Shown: positions 35,140-43,914, counted from the first letter of the stretch. The stretch is DNA of 64,000 bases from Pseudoalteromonas sp. GCY (GCF_016695175.1 NZ_CP068022.1:1040001-1104000); one strand, 5' to 3'. Made by a program: numbers and translations. Notes: generated by a model from the sequence alone, not told the origin.

Positions 35140-35168
35140 CAGGGCCTAATTTAGGCCCTGTTTTTTTA
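35140..35168 (+). terminator. Rho-independent terminator of katG
   Basis: CAGGGCCTAA and TTAGGCCCTG form a 10-bp stem (35140-35160) followed by seven T residues, 20 bp after the katG stop. Confidence 0.93.
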
Positions 35169-35380
35169 TTCGTGCAGGAAGCCTAGCAAGGTCAAAAGAT
35201 TACCAATATGCGTTTTCGCACCACATGTCCACAGTGTTTTCACCAGACAATTTATAAATTAGCTTCAGGTACTAAAGACCCATGAGTAGACAAATATGGT
35301 TGATAATTTATCTAATCAGCCATGAAAGGTTGGCTTTATGTAATAGGTAGAGAGCCGATTCTTCAATTTAGGTGGTGCAC
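35169..35380. other. Gap between convergent terminators
   Basis: About 212 bp between the katG terminator and that of the MBL-fold gene. No frame of note, no repeat and no RNA gene seen. Confidence 0.5.
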
Positions 35381-35405
35381 AAAAAATCGGCGCTTAGCGC
35401 GCCGA
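35381..35405 (-). terminator. Rho-independent terminator of MBL-fold gene
   Basis: TCGGCGC (35387-35393) and GCGCCGA (35399-35405) form a stem with a 5-nt loop. On the minus strand it is followed by six T residues. It lies 15 bp after the stop of the MBL-fold gene. Confidence 0.88.
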
Positions 35406-35420
35406 ATGACCCGAGTGAAC

Positions 35421-36530
35421 TTAATGATCAATCATATCTGCCAAGATTATGGCTGCGTGGGTTTCCACCGCGCCTGAATTGAAACCATACATGTGCCCAT
35501 ATTTGTTCGTTAGCTCGGAATGCACATTATTGATGATCTCTTCTTGCCAGCGTTTGAACCAAATGAAGTGGTTGCCGTCACTAAAAATTGGGGTGTAGGG
35601 TGCAACTTCTAATTGTTTACCGACTTCAGTTCTAACATCAGCAATGTATTCCAGCAGATCTTTTACGTCCTTTTTTGAACCTATATTGCCATGACCGCCA
35701 TTAATAAAGTTCCAGTGCTTACTGAGCGGTTTCCTCAGAAGATTTTGTAGATCCACTTCGTAACCATGGAAATCTTCCGCTCCCGCGAAATTGTAAAACG
35801 GCAGTTGATCAGGGTTAATCATGTCAGCGAAATGCAGCACGCGATCGCTTGGAATTAGAATCATCGTGTTATCCGGTGTATGACCAGAGCCTTCTGGTGC
35901 CATCATCTTCAGCCTTATTGAGCCAAATTTGACCGTTCTAGCTTTTTTCAAATCGTACACTTCATTTGGTGCAGGAACTTTAGGGGTTCTCACTCCGTTT
36001 TCGTTCAATTCAGCGTGAAGGTTGATCTTGTCAGCAACGGTTTGACTCGCGATAACGCGGACATGCCCCACCCTCGGGTAATTTTTCTTAATTAAGTCAA
36101 TAAGTTGATTACCTCCGCCTACATGATCTAGGTGATAGTGAGAATACATAATAGCGGTGATCGGCTTATTGGTGATGGATTGAATGCCTCGAAAAAGCGC
36201 ATCAATACGGCCATCACCAAGAGGGTCAATCAGCAACACCGAATCTTTGGACACCACAACGGTAGCATTGTAGTAATTTACTCCGATCCAGTAGGTGTTT
36301 TTACCCAATTTTTGCACAGTGAATTTACTGTCATCAAACTGGCGTTCATAAAGATTATTGATTTTTTGGCCGATTTTCAGCGATTGCTTTGCTGATGGTT
36401 CAACTTCGATTTGAGCCGTTTCACCAGGGAATAAAATCGCGTGTTGGTTATTATGGCCATGGCCTAACGCACTGACATTAAAAGTAAACACTGCAGCAAT
36501 AGGGGTTAAAGCTAGGGTGGATAGTTTCAT
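35421..36530 (-). CDS. Exported metallo-beta-lactamase-fold hydrolase
   Basis: 369 aa from the ATG at 36530 (GAGGAG upstream); an in-frame ATG at 36578 would overlap the palindromic operator and is unlikely. A signal peptide ends near 'FNVSALGHG'. The zinc motif HYHLDH places H131, H133, D135 and H136, with further ligands likely in 'GSGHTPDNTM' and 'NGGHGNIG'. The fold is clear, but true beta-lactamase activity is unlikely; relatives include lactonases and sulfatase-like hydrolases. The divergent LysR gene and the palindrome between them suggest substrate-responsive control. Histidine-rich 'GHGHNNQH' after the signal may bind metal. Confidence 0.87.
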   Translation of the reverse strand: MKLSTLALTPIAAVFTFNVSALGHGHNNQHAILFPGETAQIEVEPSAKQSLKIGQKINNLYERQFDDSKFTVQKLGKNTYWIGVNYYNATVVVSKDSVLLIDPLGDGRIDALFRGIQSITNKPITAIMYSHYHLDHVGGGNQLIDLIKKNYPRVGHVRVIASQTVADKINLHAELNENGVRTPKVPAPNEVYDLKKARTVKFGSIRLKMMAPEGSGHTPDNTMILIPSDRVLHFADMINPDQLPFYNFAGAEDFHGYEVDLQNLLRKPLSKHWNFINGGHGNIGSKKDVKDLLEYIADVRTEVGKQLEVAPYTPIFSDGNHFIWFKRWQEEIINNVHSELTNKYGHMYGFNSGAVETHAAIILADMIDH

Positions 36531-36569
36531 TTTTCTCTCCTCAATAAGATGAAAAAAAGATAAAACAAA

Positions 36570-36598
36570 AACAAACATATCAAAAATGCATGTTTGTT
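36570..36598. promoter_or_regulatory. LysR-type operator (T-N11-A palindrome)
   Basis: AACAAACAT (36570-36578) and ATGTTTGTT (36590-36598) are perfect 9-bp inverted arms around an 11-bp spacer, exactly the T-N11-A arrangement of LysR-family sites. It lies 40 bp upstream of the MBL-fold start and 44 bp upstream of the LysR start, fitting autoregulation and divergent control. Confidence 0.85.
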
Positions 36599-36641
36599 AT
36601 AGTATGTAGATCATTTACGCATAATTTTATACGGTGATGGC

Positions 36642-37574
36642 ATGGGTGTACCTGAGATGAATCTACGCAGTATTGACTTAAATCTGTTAACGATCTTAGA
36701 GAAGGTGTTGATCCACAAGCATATTAGTCAAGCCGCTCAAGCATTAAACATGAGCCAGCCAGCAGTGAGCCGAGCCCTGATGCGCTTGCGAAAGCAATTT
36801 GCCGATCCATTGTTGGTAAAGGTGAAAAATGAGTACCGTTTAACTGCAAAAGGTGAGCGCCTTCGTAGCGAACTCGAGCTATCACTTACTACTATTCGTC
36901 ATATGTTGGTGGATGACGAGTTTGATCCCCTGCAATATTCAGGCGTGTTCACTATAGGGGCGCTGGATTTCGAAATGATGATGATTGTGCCGAAATTGTT
37001 GGCGCGTTTTCAACAGCGTGCTCCAAATTTGAAATTACAAATTGTGTCTTACAACTCGTTTATACCGCTTCATGACTACTTGGAAAAGGTGGCGGATTTA
37101 TTACTGTACTCCACAGATGAGACACCCACCAACGTGTTTAAACAACGCCTATTTAATGATAATTATGCCATAGTAATGTGTTGTCAGCATAAATGGGCTC
37201 ATCAGCCTATGACGTTAGAGCGCTATTGCCAGAGCCGACATCTCATCATTTCTGGTACTGGCTTGTGCAAAACGGATATGGATCATGAGCTGAAAAGGTT
37301 GGATGCTCAGCGGGAAGTAGTGGCATCTTTACCACATTTTTCGATGGTGCCGGAGTTATTGATTAACACGGATCTGATTGCCACTTTACCAAAACGTCTG
37401 GTCACTCATTTAAGTAGACGTTATGACATCACGGTGGCCGATTTACCGTTCCACACTGCCGATTTTCAAGTTGAACAATTTTGGCATCTCATTCATCACA
37501 ATAGTCCAATCCACCAGTGGGTGAGGCAGGAAATAAAAAGCTTGGTGGATGAAGAAATCGGTGAAACGGCGTGA
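36642..37574 (+). CDS. LysR-family transcriptional regulator (NodD/LeuO-like branch)
   Basis: 310 aa. The winged helix is at ~5-70: 'SIDLNLLTILEKVLIHKHISQAAQALNMSQPAVSRALMRLRKQFADPLLVK', the wording of the NodD/SyrM/LeuO group. A periplasmic-binding-like effector domain (~95-300) follows. An ATG at 36657 ('MNLRSIDLN') is an alternative start 5 codons in; 36642 has GGTGAT upstream. It is divergent from the MBL-fold hydrolase with the palindrome between, so it most likely controls that gene in response to its substrate or product. Confidence 0.92.
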   Translation: MGVPEMNLRSIDLNLLTILEKVLIHKHISQAAQALNMSQPAVSRALMRLRKQFADPLLVKVKNEYRLTAKGERLRSELELSLTTIRHMLVDDEFDPLQYSGVFTIGALDFEMMMIVPKLLARFQQRAPNLKLQIVSYNSFIPLHDYLEKVADLLLYSTDETPTNVFKQRLFNDNYAIVMCCQHKWAHQPMTLERYCQSRHLIISGTGLCKTDMDHELKRLDAQREVVASLPHFSMVPELLINTDLIATLPKRLVTHLSRRYDITVADLPFHTADFQVEQFWHLIHHNSPIHQWVRQEIKSLVDEEIGETA

Positions 37575-37653
37575 GGCGACTTGATTGGATCGCCTCTTTC
37601 ACACAAGCTCCTAACTGAGCATTAGCTCTTTCGATAGTTCTGTTATTAAACGG

Positions 37654-38109
37654 CTAAACAGCGCCTCGCGCAGCTAGACACCCAGAGTTATTTTTAGGCA
37701 ATGCTACAAAGCAAAGCCGAGATGCGAACTTATCCGTCACCACATCGCTTTGTGCTTTATCGCTACTGTTATAGAGGTGCAAGTGATTATTTTCGACAAA
37801 ATAAAATCCCAATTGGTTTAATCGTGCCGCCCACCGAAACCCCGATGCTAAATCACACTTTATATAAATACTTAACTCTCGATATTGCATTTGTTTATCA
37901 CCGCCCCACAGCAACTGATAAGGCACATTTGCGCGCTGTAAAGCCCCTTGCCAAAATCGTGATAAGCGCTGATTTTTATCTTCACAAAGTACCTTTCCAT
38001 GTGGATTCCAAAGGCTCAAGATAGCGCCCCGTGTATCAAAGCGGGTTGGTTGTATTGGTTGAAAATATACTTGTAAATAAAGCTGCCACAGGTTTGGTTC
38101 AATTTTCAT
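37654..38109 (-). CDS. DUF3293-like protein
   Basis: 151 aa. 'LWQLYLQVYF' and 'GAILSLWNPHGKVL', with 'NQLGFYFVENNHLHLYN' near the end, match the DUF3293 pattern (short cytoplasmic protein with a conserved N-P-x-G turn). No catalytic motif or membrane segment is visible and no function is known. It lies downstream of the lipase/foldase pair on the same strand, 111 bp after the foldase stop, and may be a separate transcript. Confidence 0.65.
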   Translation of the reverse strand: MKIEPNLWQLYLQVYFQPIQPTRFDTRGAILSLWNPHGKVLCEDKNQRLSRFWQGALQRANVPYQLLWGGDKQMQYRELSIYIKCDLASGFRWAARLNQLGFYFVENNHLHLYNSSDKAQSDVVTDKFASRLCFVALPKNNSGCLAARGAV

Positions 38110-38220
38110 GTTTTACTGCTTGTTTGATTGTATTGACCAGTTATCAAGATGGGCTCATGGCTGAAGGTTTGGCTGCTCCATGTAACCGGCCTATACATCT
38201 TATCAATAACTAAAAAATTA

Positions 38221-39069
38221 TCACTTAACCAATACAGCAACTCGCTTTTGCTCGTTCTCCGTGAAGGTTTGTTTGAGTAGTAACTCGACTCTTTCTTTTG
38301 CGATTTGGCTATCACCAAGCTCGGCTAGAATATTTTGCTTTTGCAGCATAAAGCTTTGTAGTTTTTGCTGCCAATGCTGTTGTTGCTTCTGGACTTCAAG
38401 TATACGCGTTGCGGCTTTATCGCCATATTCAGCACTTAGTTCGTTATAGTGTTTTTGCTGCCAATTTGCGTTTAGGGTGTGTAACTGGGCTGAGGTTTGA
38501 AATAACACTTGTTCACGCTTTGGAAGCCCACTGATATGCGTCTCAATTAATTGCTGCTTTTGCGATTCAGATATAGATGCGTCTGACAAAATTTGCCAGC
38601 GACTCAAAGCTTGCGTATCCCACGCATTATCATCTTCAAACCAAACTGCTATCACTTCATCCGTAAAAAATTGCCGCTGCAGTGCGTGTAGCAGCTCAAC
38701 ACGTTCTAGTAGGTTAAGATGCGTATCCACATCAATTAAGGCCTGCTTAAATTGCACGTAGAGACCTGTAACTTCGTGAAGGCATTGTGGTAATAATTCC
38801 AGATAAGCTTGCCACCGCTCGGCTTGGTTATGGTTTTGTAGCTCAAAAAGCCAATCGTCGATTTGGTGCTTATGCTGTTTATTAATGGTCTCACAATGTA
38901 CGCTTGCAGATGCACTCCTTGTGGGTTGTGGGACCTTATGCACATCACTTTGCTGCTCTGATACCACCGCGAACCGGGGAACATGACGCGGCGTCTCTTG
39001 CTGTTCACTCTCGATATAAACCAGCGACAGCATAGTCAAAATGATTAGCAAAAGGCCCCACTTTTTCAT
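38221..39069 (-). CDS. lifO: Lipase-specific foldase (lipase secretion chaperone)
   Basis: 282 aa: an N-terminal membrane anchor (~3-17), a variable linker, then a largely helical domain rich in Q and E with 'RVELLHALQRQFFTDEVIAVWFEDD' and 'QQHWQQKLQSFMLQKQNILA', typical of LifO/Lif foldases that wrap around a subfamily I lipase in the periplasm and activate it before type II secretion. Its ATG overlaps the lipase stop as ATGA, the usual coupled arrangement. The classical RxxFDY(F/C)LSA motif is not obvious in the N-terminal part, so the N-terminal helical mini-domain may be divergent. Confidence 0.87.
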   Translation of the reverse strand: MKKWGLLLIILTMLSLVYIESEQQETPRHVPRFAVVSEQQSDVHKVPQPTRSASASVHCETINKQHKHQIDDWLFELQNHNQAERWQAYLELLPQCLHEVTGLYVQFKQALIDVDTHLNLLERVELLHALQRQFFTDEVIAVWFEDDNAWDTQALSRWQILSDASISESQKQQLIETHISGLPKREQVLFQTSAQLHTLNANWQQKHYNELSAEYGDKAATRILEVQKQQQHWQQKLQSFMLQKQNILAELGDSQIAKERVELLLKQTFTENEQKRVAVLVK

Positions 39070-39983
39070 AGCGCCAAACCTTTTAAGCGGCGAATATGCT
39101 GGCGATAAACGGTTAATGGGTCTGTTTCGAACAAGTGATGAATACCAATGGTGTGGTTTACCTGATCTAAATGGTTCATTTTGAATTGGTTATTGATCAC
39201 CTGACCTAAATTACTAGAACAAGCTGATACTAGGCCGTCGTTGGCCTCATCAAAAACTTGAGAGAACAGTGCAAGTGCGTTGTCAGCGGGGTCAAATACG
39301 TTGGTCCATGCTTTGCTGCCACTCCATGAAAAATAATGCACGCCATTGCTCGCTAGACTTTGCGTTTCGCCACAATAATGACTTGGCACACCCTCTGGGT
39401 ATTTTTGGTTGAATGCTAATGTGCCAGCCGTGGTCAAAGCACCTAGTGCTTCGAGTGCGTCTTTTGGTGCGGTTGCTTTACCAGATAACAAATCAATTAA
39501 TCCCGCAAGGCCGTTAGCAAGCGACGCTAAAAACTGCTCCGAAAATGAGCCACTGTCTACTCCACCGCGAACAACATCAGCAAAACGGCTACCCCAGTTT
39601 ACGCCACCAATACTAGTCGCTGAGGCCACCCACTCAGGTTTAACTGAGGCAACGTAGCGAATAGTTTGCGCGCCTTGGCTGTGACCAATTAAATTAACTT
39701 TGTCTTTACCCGTTAATGCTCGAACCAACGCAACTTGCTCTAGTAGTTGCTCACCACGCAATTCTGAATTATGGGCTGATGATACTTCTGCAACATAAAC
39801 CTGCCCTCCTTCATCATGGATCACTTGTGGTACGCGATAAAAATAATCTACTCCGAGCAGATTATCAAAACCAAACAGACCGTGAACTAATACCACGGGA
39901 TACTCTAATTCCTCACCGCTGTGGGCGGGAGAGGTAACGACCGATAGCAACCCAAGCAGGGCGCTGAGAATTAACCTTTTCAT
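39066..39983 (-). CDS. Secreted triacylglycerol lipase (subfamily I)
   Basis: 305 aa from the ATG at 39983 (GGAGC upstream); a longer start at 40016 lacks support. Signal peptide ends 'VVTSPAHSGEE'. 'PVVLVHGLFGFDNLLGVDYFYRVP' contains the oxyanion region, and 'LIGHSQGAQTIRYVA' carries the nucleophile Ser102 in GHSQG. The late acid and base are probably in 'DANDGLVSACSS' and 'MNHLDQVNH', the 'DGLV' plus 'DHLD(E/Q)VN' layout of Pseudomonas/Vibrio lipases. It hydrolyses long-chain triacylglycerols outside the cell after folding by the coupled foldase. Confidence 0.93.
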   Translation of the reverse strand: MKRLILSALLGLLSVVTSPAHSGEELEYPVVLVHGLFGFDNLLGVDYFYRVPQVIHDEGGQVYVAEVSSAHNSELRGEQLLEQVALVRALTGKDKVNLIGHSQGAQTIRYVASVKPEWVASATSIGGVNWGSRFADVVRGGVDSGSFSEQFLASLANGLAGLIDLLSGKATAPKDALEALGALTTAGTLAFNQKYPEGVPSHYCGETQSLASNGVHYFSWSGSKAWTNVFDPADNALALFSQVFDEANDGLVSACSSNLGQVINNQFKMNHLDQVNHTIGIHHLFETDPLTVYRQHIRRLKGLAL

Positions 39984-40225
39984 GTACTTGCTCCAATTAT
40001 TACAATTTAGTAACAAATAAACTTTAGATTACAATGGTCAGAGGTCAAGCCAGAATAGTGTGAAAAATGAAATTTTGATGAATGTTACGTAAACAAAAGT
40101 AAATAATGGCAGTGTAAGTTAGTACCTAGGCCCAGAGGTTAGCACGCACAGGGTACCCCCAAAAGAAGCCAAAATACGGCTCCTTTCGCGAATTTCTAAA
40201 AATTAGATTCAATCGAGGGTAAGGT
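39984..40225. other. Gap with weak terminator of LNS2-type gene
   Basis: 242 bp. The left part should hold the lipase promoter. AGCC (40167-40170) and GGCT (40178-40181) form a short stem followed on the minus strand by TCTTTT, a weak terminator for the gene ending at 40226. Nothing else seen. Confidence 0.4.
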
Positions 40226-41188
40226 CTACAAGCAGTCAGCATGAGGATAAGTTGTGAGCTCACCTAAATGCACTTGGTAACTATTGCCGGTAATAGCTGT
40301 GGTACCGTAATACCCGGCATCAGAGCCAATAGTAAACGCCTCTGAAGCTGGGATCCCCGCTTTGATAAAGGCTTCAGCATCTGTTTTGGCATTGCCATAA
40401 GCACGAACGACATCAATGCCCTGCGCCTTTAAGCGATTAATCTCCGCAGTTTTATATTCTGCTGTTTTAAACAAACTGGTTTCATTACTGAGTGATGTGC
40501 GTAGAAAGCCTTGCGGTAAGCCCATCCAATTTAACCAACCGCGCGTCCCTTTAGCATACCAATACACTCTGGCTGTCAAAAATACGGGTTGATAGCCCAA
40601 ATCAAGATAGTGGCGAACTAAATCATAAGCGCCATCTTTGGGGTCGGCATGATCTATTCCGGTATAGTCGCCAATTTGCTCGGCATCGGATTCGGTCAAT
40701 GTGCCATCGATGTCAAACAGGACCGCTTGAGTGCCTGGCTCAACAACCGTGACATAACCTTGTGCACCGGTGCCATCAGCTGGTACGCCTGCATATATAC
40801 GATACTGACCTGCCGATAACTCGGGCAAGGTGATAAACGCCTTGCCATCGCCATTGGTTGTTTGCTCACCAAGATACTGCCAATTTGTGTCCGACTCAGC
40901 ACGGTAGTAAAACTCCACCGACTCGAATTCCAAGTCTTTATGAGTGATGCTACCGTAGTCAAATTTAGCAGTGATCTGAGTTGAAGCACCGGCAGCGGTT
41001 ACTTGATCGTGCACCATATGGTAACTCGGCAACCAAGATAAGTATTTGTTAAACGAGCTAGAAAAGCTACGCTTGACCATATTAGGTGCAGCATAATGGG
41101 TTTCTAATGCGGTAATACTTGGGCAAGTAGGGGTTGCCAGTGATGAAAAAGAGGCAAATAACGCTGCGGTTAAAATAGAATGTCTCAT
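40226..41188 (-). CDS. Exported LNS2/HAD-type phosphatase-like protein (lipin-like)
   Basis: 320 aa from the ATG at 41188, with CGGAGT upstream and a signal peptide 'SILTAALFASFSSLATP'. A middle region (~60-150) looks like an Ig-type domain. The C-terminal half is an LNS2 HAD domain: 'AVLFDIDGTLTESD' gives the DxDxT nucleophile pair D159/D161, and 'YQPVFLTARVYWYAKGTRGWL' and 'VVRAYGNAKTDAEAFIKAG' supply motifs II and IV. Lipins dephosphorylate phosphatidate in eukaryotes; bacterial LNS2 proteins are little studied. Export suggests a lipid or phospho-substrate in the periplasm or outside. The neighbouring lipase may be a coincidence. Confidence 0.78.
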   Translation of the reverse strand: MRHSILTAALFASFSSLATPTCPSITALETHYAAPNMVKRSFSSSFNKYLSWLPSYHMVHDQVTAAGASTQITAKFDYGSITHKDLEFESVEFYYRAESDTNWQYLGEQTTNGDGKAFITLPELSAGQYRIYAGVPADGTGAQGYVTVVEPGTQAVLFDIDGTLTESDAEQIGDYTGIDHADPKDGAYDLVRHYLDLGYQPVFLTARVYWYAKGTRGWLNWMGLPQGFLRTSLSNETSLFKTAEYKTAEINRLKAQGIDVVRAYGNAKTDAEAFIKAGIPASEAFTIGSDAGYYGTTAITGNSYQVHLGELTTYPHADCL

Positions 41189-41345
41189 GCACGACTCCGT
41201 GTTTATTATTGTCATAACGAATACGTCACCCAAGCAAATAATCGACTTACGTAGGTAACAAAGAGCAAGGCACAACAGAGTTGGCCTTGTCATAAAACGC
41301 TAGAGCATAAACTCGAAATATGTCAAATTTGTTAACTTAAATGTT

Positions 41346-42380
41346 TTATTTAACATTCCATAGATGTTCTACCATCTCTTGTGTACTGACTTCCATGCAA
41401 CCTTGGCGGTTAACGCCTGCCCAAAGGGGGCTAAAATCGCCGCATCCTTGCTTTTCAGCAGCAGCGCGCAATGGCGTCAAAGCAGCTGATGCATATGGAA
41501 AAGTCGGTACGTCTTCGTTAATGAAGTTAAGATCTATCATTAGCCGATTTTCAATCCCACGGGCAGGGCGACCAGAAAACACATTGGTCACGGCAGACGG
41601 CTCAGCCAGTGATTTAAGTGCATCACGATGCACCAAAGAGGTGCTTGCTTCATCACACAGTAAGAAGCAGGTGCCGATTTGTGTTCCACAGGCACCCAAT
41701 TCGTGCATCATAGTAACATCATGATGAGAAGCAATCCCCCCGGCAGCCACTACAGGCACAGATAGCGCATCACTAAGGATAGTTACCAATTGTCGAGTAT
41801 GCAGTTGAGACTCAAGTTTTGTCTCGGTGAAGGTTGCCCTATGCCCACCCGCTTCAATCCCTTGCGCTATCACAATGTCTGCACCATTTTCAGCTAACCA
41901 TATTCCCTCTTCCAAGGTCGTTGCGGAAGACAAAATAGTCGTCCCCCACGATTTTACGAGCTCGACCAGTTCAGTATCAGGAAGCCCAAAATGAAAACTG
42001 ATCACGGGAGGTTTATAAGGCGCAATGACCTCAGCCATTTCCCTATCAAATGGGCGTCTTAAGATCCCCACTTCATCAGTAGGTGTTAACTCAAGCTCAT
42101 CGTAATATGAAGCCAGCTTTTTCTTCCACTTGTCTTGCTGATAAGGATCAGGATCCGGCATCTCATGGCAAAAAAAGTTAAGGTTATATGGGCCTGAAGC
42201 ATATGCTTTAAAATGCTCAATTTCTACAACGACCTGCTCTTTACTCAGCATCCCACAAGGGATTGAACCGAGTATTCCGGCATTGGTCGCTGCGACCGCT
42301 AAGCGCCAATTTTGCACACCTGCCATTGGCGCTTGGATCATAGGAATGGAGATATTAAGTAATCTGGTAAGCTGCATCAC
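41346..42380 (-). CDS. Nitronate monooxygenase family FMN enzyme
   Basis: 344 aa TIM-barrel. 'IPMIQAPMAGVQNWRLAVAATNAGILGSIP' at the start, 'GADIVIAQGIEAGGHRATF' with the catalytic His in the GGH turn, and 'VPVVAAGGIASHHDVTMMHELGACGTQIGTCFLLCDEA' for FMN phosphate binding define the NMO/2-nitropropane dioxygenase family. It oxidises alkyl nitronates such as propionate-3-nitronate. It appears to be a single gene with no linked regulator. Confidence 0.92.
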   Translation of the reverse strand: MMQLTRLLNISIPMIQAPMAGVQNWRLAVAATNAGILGSIPCGMLSKEQVVVEIEHFKAYASGPYNLNFFCHEMPDPDPYQQDKWKKKLASYYDELELTPTDEVGILRRPFDREMAEVIAPYKPPVISFHFGLPDTELVELVKSWGTTILSSATTLEEGIWLAENGADIVIAQGIEAGGHRATFTETKLESQLHTRQLVTILSDALSVPVVAAGGIASHHDVTMMHELGACGTQIGTCFLLCDEASTSLVHRDALKSLAEPSAVTNVFSGRPARGIENRLMIDLNFINEDVPTFPYASAALTPLRAAAEKQGCGDFSPLWAGVNRQGCMEVSTQEMVEHLWNVK

Positions 42381-42543
42381 AAGGTCCTTGTTTTAGGCAA
42401 AACGACATAAAGCCGAAGGTGCTTTCCAGTGTGGGGAAGAAGCGCTTAACGGTCAATGATTGTGCGGCTAATAAAGCAAACTTTCTCTTGCCAAAACAAC
42501 CATATTTGAAATAGTGTTTCTATAACAATACAAGGACGCAGTG

Positions 42544-42987
42544 ATGAATATCTCTCTAAGAACCATTGATAAACAAAACTACGAAGCCATTTGCGATTTA
42601 GATGTCAGCCCTGAGCAGCAAGATTTGGTAGCCTGCAACATGTTTTCCATCGTGGAATCAAAATTTAATGATGGCTATACCACACGCGCAATTTATCAAG
42701 ATGATGAAGTTGTTGGGATGCTAATGTGGGTACAAGAGAGTATAGAGCGCATCTCCATTTGGCGCTTTATGGTTGATCAGCAATTTCAGCAACAAGGGAT
42801 TGGGCGTAAAGCGCTTACCCTCGCACTCGAAGAAATCAAGCAGACACCAAACCTTACCACCATAGAAATCTGTTATGTACCGAGCAACCCCGTTGCAAAA
42901 TCGTTTTATGCGAGCTTTGGCTTTGAAGAAATTGGAATCAATGAAGAGGATGGTGAAATGCTTGCTGTGATCAAACTGCCTCTCTAA
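42544..42987 (+). CDS. GNAT acetyltransferase
   Basis: 147 aa. I choose the ATG at 42544 over the GTG at 42541 because AAGGA sits 7 bases upstream. The fold shows 'VVGMLMWVQESIERISIWRFMVDQQFQQQGIGRKAL' with Q-Q-G-I-G in the acetyl-CoA loop, and 'YVPSNPVAKSFYASFGFEEIG' near the end. This is the spermidine/diamine-acetyltransferase-like (BltD/PaiA) type, but the substrate is not decided. It stands alone. Confidence 0.87.
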   Translation: MNISLRTIDKQNYEAICDLDVSPEQQDLVACNMFSIVESKFNDGYTTRAIYQDDEVVGMLMWVQESIERISIWRFMVDQQFQQQGIGRKALTLALEEIKQTPNLTTIEICYVPSNPVAKSFYASFGFEEIGINEEDGEMLAVIKLPL

Positions 42988-43079
42988 CAAGTTGTAATCT
43001 CCAGTAATTTGCGCAATTGGAAGCGTAGGTTAAACTCACTAAGAATGAAGTAGGGTTGTTCAAGGGAAGTAGAGTTAAC

Positions 43080-43595
43080 ATGCACGAGCATACAAAACGC
43101 ATTTGTGATTTTCTCACCGAAATTCAGCTACCTTTTCGATTTCATGAAGTCGAGGAAAATACGTTTTTACCTGGTCTAAAAACAGTAAAAGGTACACTTT
43201 ATATAGATAACGAGAAATTGCTATACCCCGGTGATATATTGCACGAAGCTGGCCATATCGCCGTATGTGAGCCGATATTCCGCGACCAACTCCATGAAGA
43301 CGTGTATAAAAATGGCCTAAAAAATGGCCGTGAAAAACAGGCAATGCAAGGCGAAGAAATGGCCGCCATTGCTTGGTCGGTTGCTGCCATTCAATATATT
43401 GGCTTGCCTCTAGAGGTCGTATTACATAAGGATGGCTATAAAGGCGCAAGCAATAGCTTCGTAAGTGCTTTTAAGGAAGGAAAAGGGTTCGGCTACCCAT
43501 TACTCAATGCATGGGATATGACTTGCCCAAAACAAGGCTTTCCTAAAATGCAAAAATGGATCAGAGAGCATCGCTGGATTAATGAATTAAGTTAA
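43080..43595 (+). CDS. Hypothetical protein with HExxH zincin-like motif
   Basis: 171 aa from the ATG at 43080; an upstream TTG at 43056 is less likely. 'YPGDILHEAGHIAV' gives H55-E56-x-x-H59, the zinc-metallopeptidase core, and 'GEEMAAIAW' supplies possible third ligands E92/E93. A C-terminal 'KMQKWIREHRWINEL' helix closes the protein. There is no signal peptide, so it should be cytoplasmic. I do not recognise a named family; gluzincin-like fold is inference from the motif spacing. No operon partner: the EF-hand array converges from the other side. Confidence 0.7.
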   Translation: MHEHTKRICDFLTEIQLPFRFHEVEENTFLPGLKTVKGTLYIDNEKLLYPGDILHEAGHIAVCEPIFRDQLHEDVYKNGLKNGREKQAMQGEEMAAIAWSVAAIQYIGLPLEVVLHKDGYKGASNSFVSAFKEGKGFGYPLLNAWDMTCPKQGFPKMQKWIREHRWINELS

Positions 43596-43636
43596 TCCAT
43601 TCCCTATCTAAACCTTAGCTGCCTAGTAGCTCGGAA

Positions 43637-43666
43637 TAAAAAAAGCCCGACTACAAAGTCGAGCTT
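43637..43666 (-). terminator. Terminator of the EF-hand gene array
   Basis: On the minus strand AAGCTCGACT and AGTCGGGCTT form a stem (43643-43666, one mismatch), followed by seven T residues. It lies 33 bp after the last EF-hand gene. Confidence 0.88.
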
Positions 43667-43698
43667 GGGGAGGCGTGGCGCTTTGGATTGCCACTTGC

Positions 43699-43905
43699 TT
43701 ACTGATTAAATTCTTTCTCAGACAGTTTGCCATCTCCGTCGCTGTCTAGCTTATCAAAGATTGAAGCAAGAGATTCTGACAGTGACGCTTCGCTTTTAGA
43801 GATAAAACCATCTTTGTCTAAATCAAAATCGTTAAATTCTGCTGCCATTGCTGAGCCGGCAAAAAGTACTGTGGCGGCTGTAATTGCTGTTGCTAACTTT
43901 TTCAT
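43699..43905 (-). CDS. Exported EF-hand protein, array copy 7
   Basis: 68 aa: signal peptide to 'GSAMAAEF', then two EF-hand loops, 'DLDKDGFISKSE' and 'DSDGDGKLSEKE', both with Asp/Glu at calcium positions 1, 3, 5 and 12. It is the last gene of the tandem array and the most calcium-ideal in loop 2. The upstream copy ends 9 bp away, so they are co-transcribed. The family is small secreted calcium-binding proteins of unknown function; a calcium buffer or protein-binding role in the periplasm is inference. Confidence 0.85.
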   Translation of the reverse strand: MKKLATAITAATVLFAGSAMAAEFNDFDLDKDGFISKSEASLSESLASIFDKLDSDGDGKLSEKEFNQ

Positions 43906-43914
43906 TGTGACCTC

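Noticed and set aside
35421..36530. Called as a metallo-beta-lactamase
   Set aside because: HxHxDH is common to the whole MBL superfamily, and length and context fit other hydrolases.
38106..38318. A 70-codon minus-strand frame spanning the foldase/DUF3293 gap
   Set aside because: It overlaps the foldase 3' end out of frame, has no ribosome-binding site and no conserved segment.
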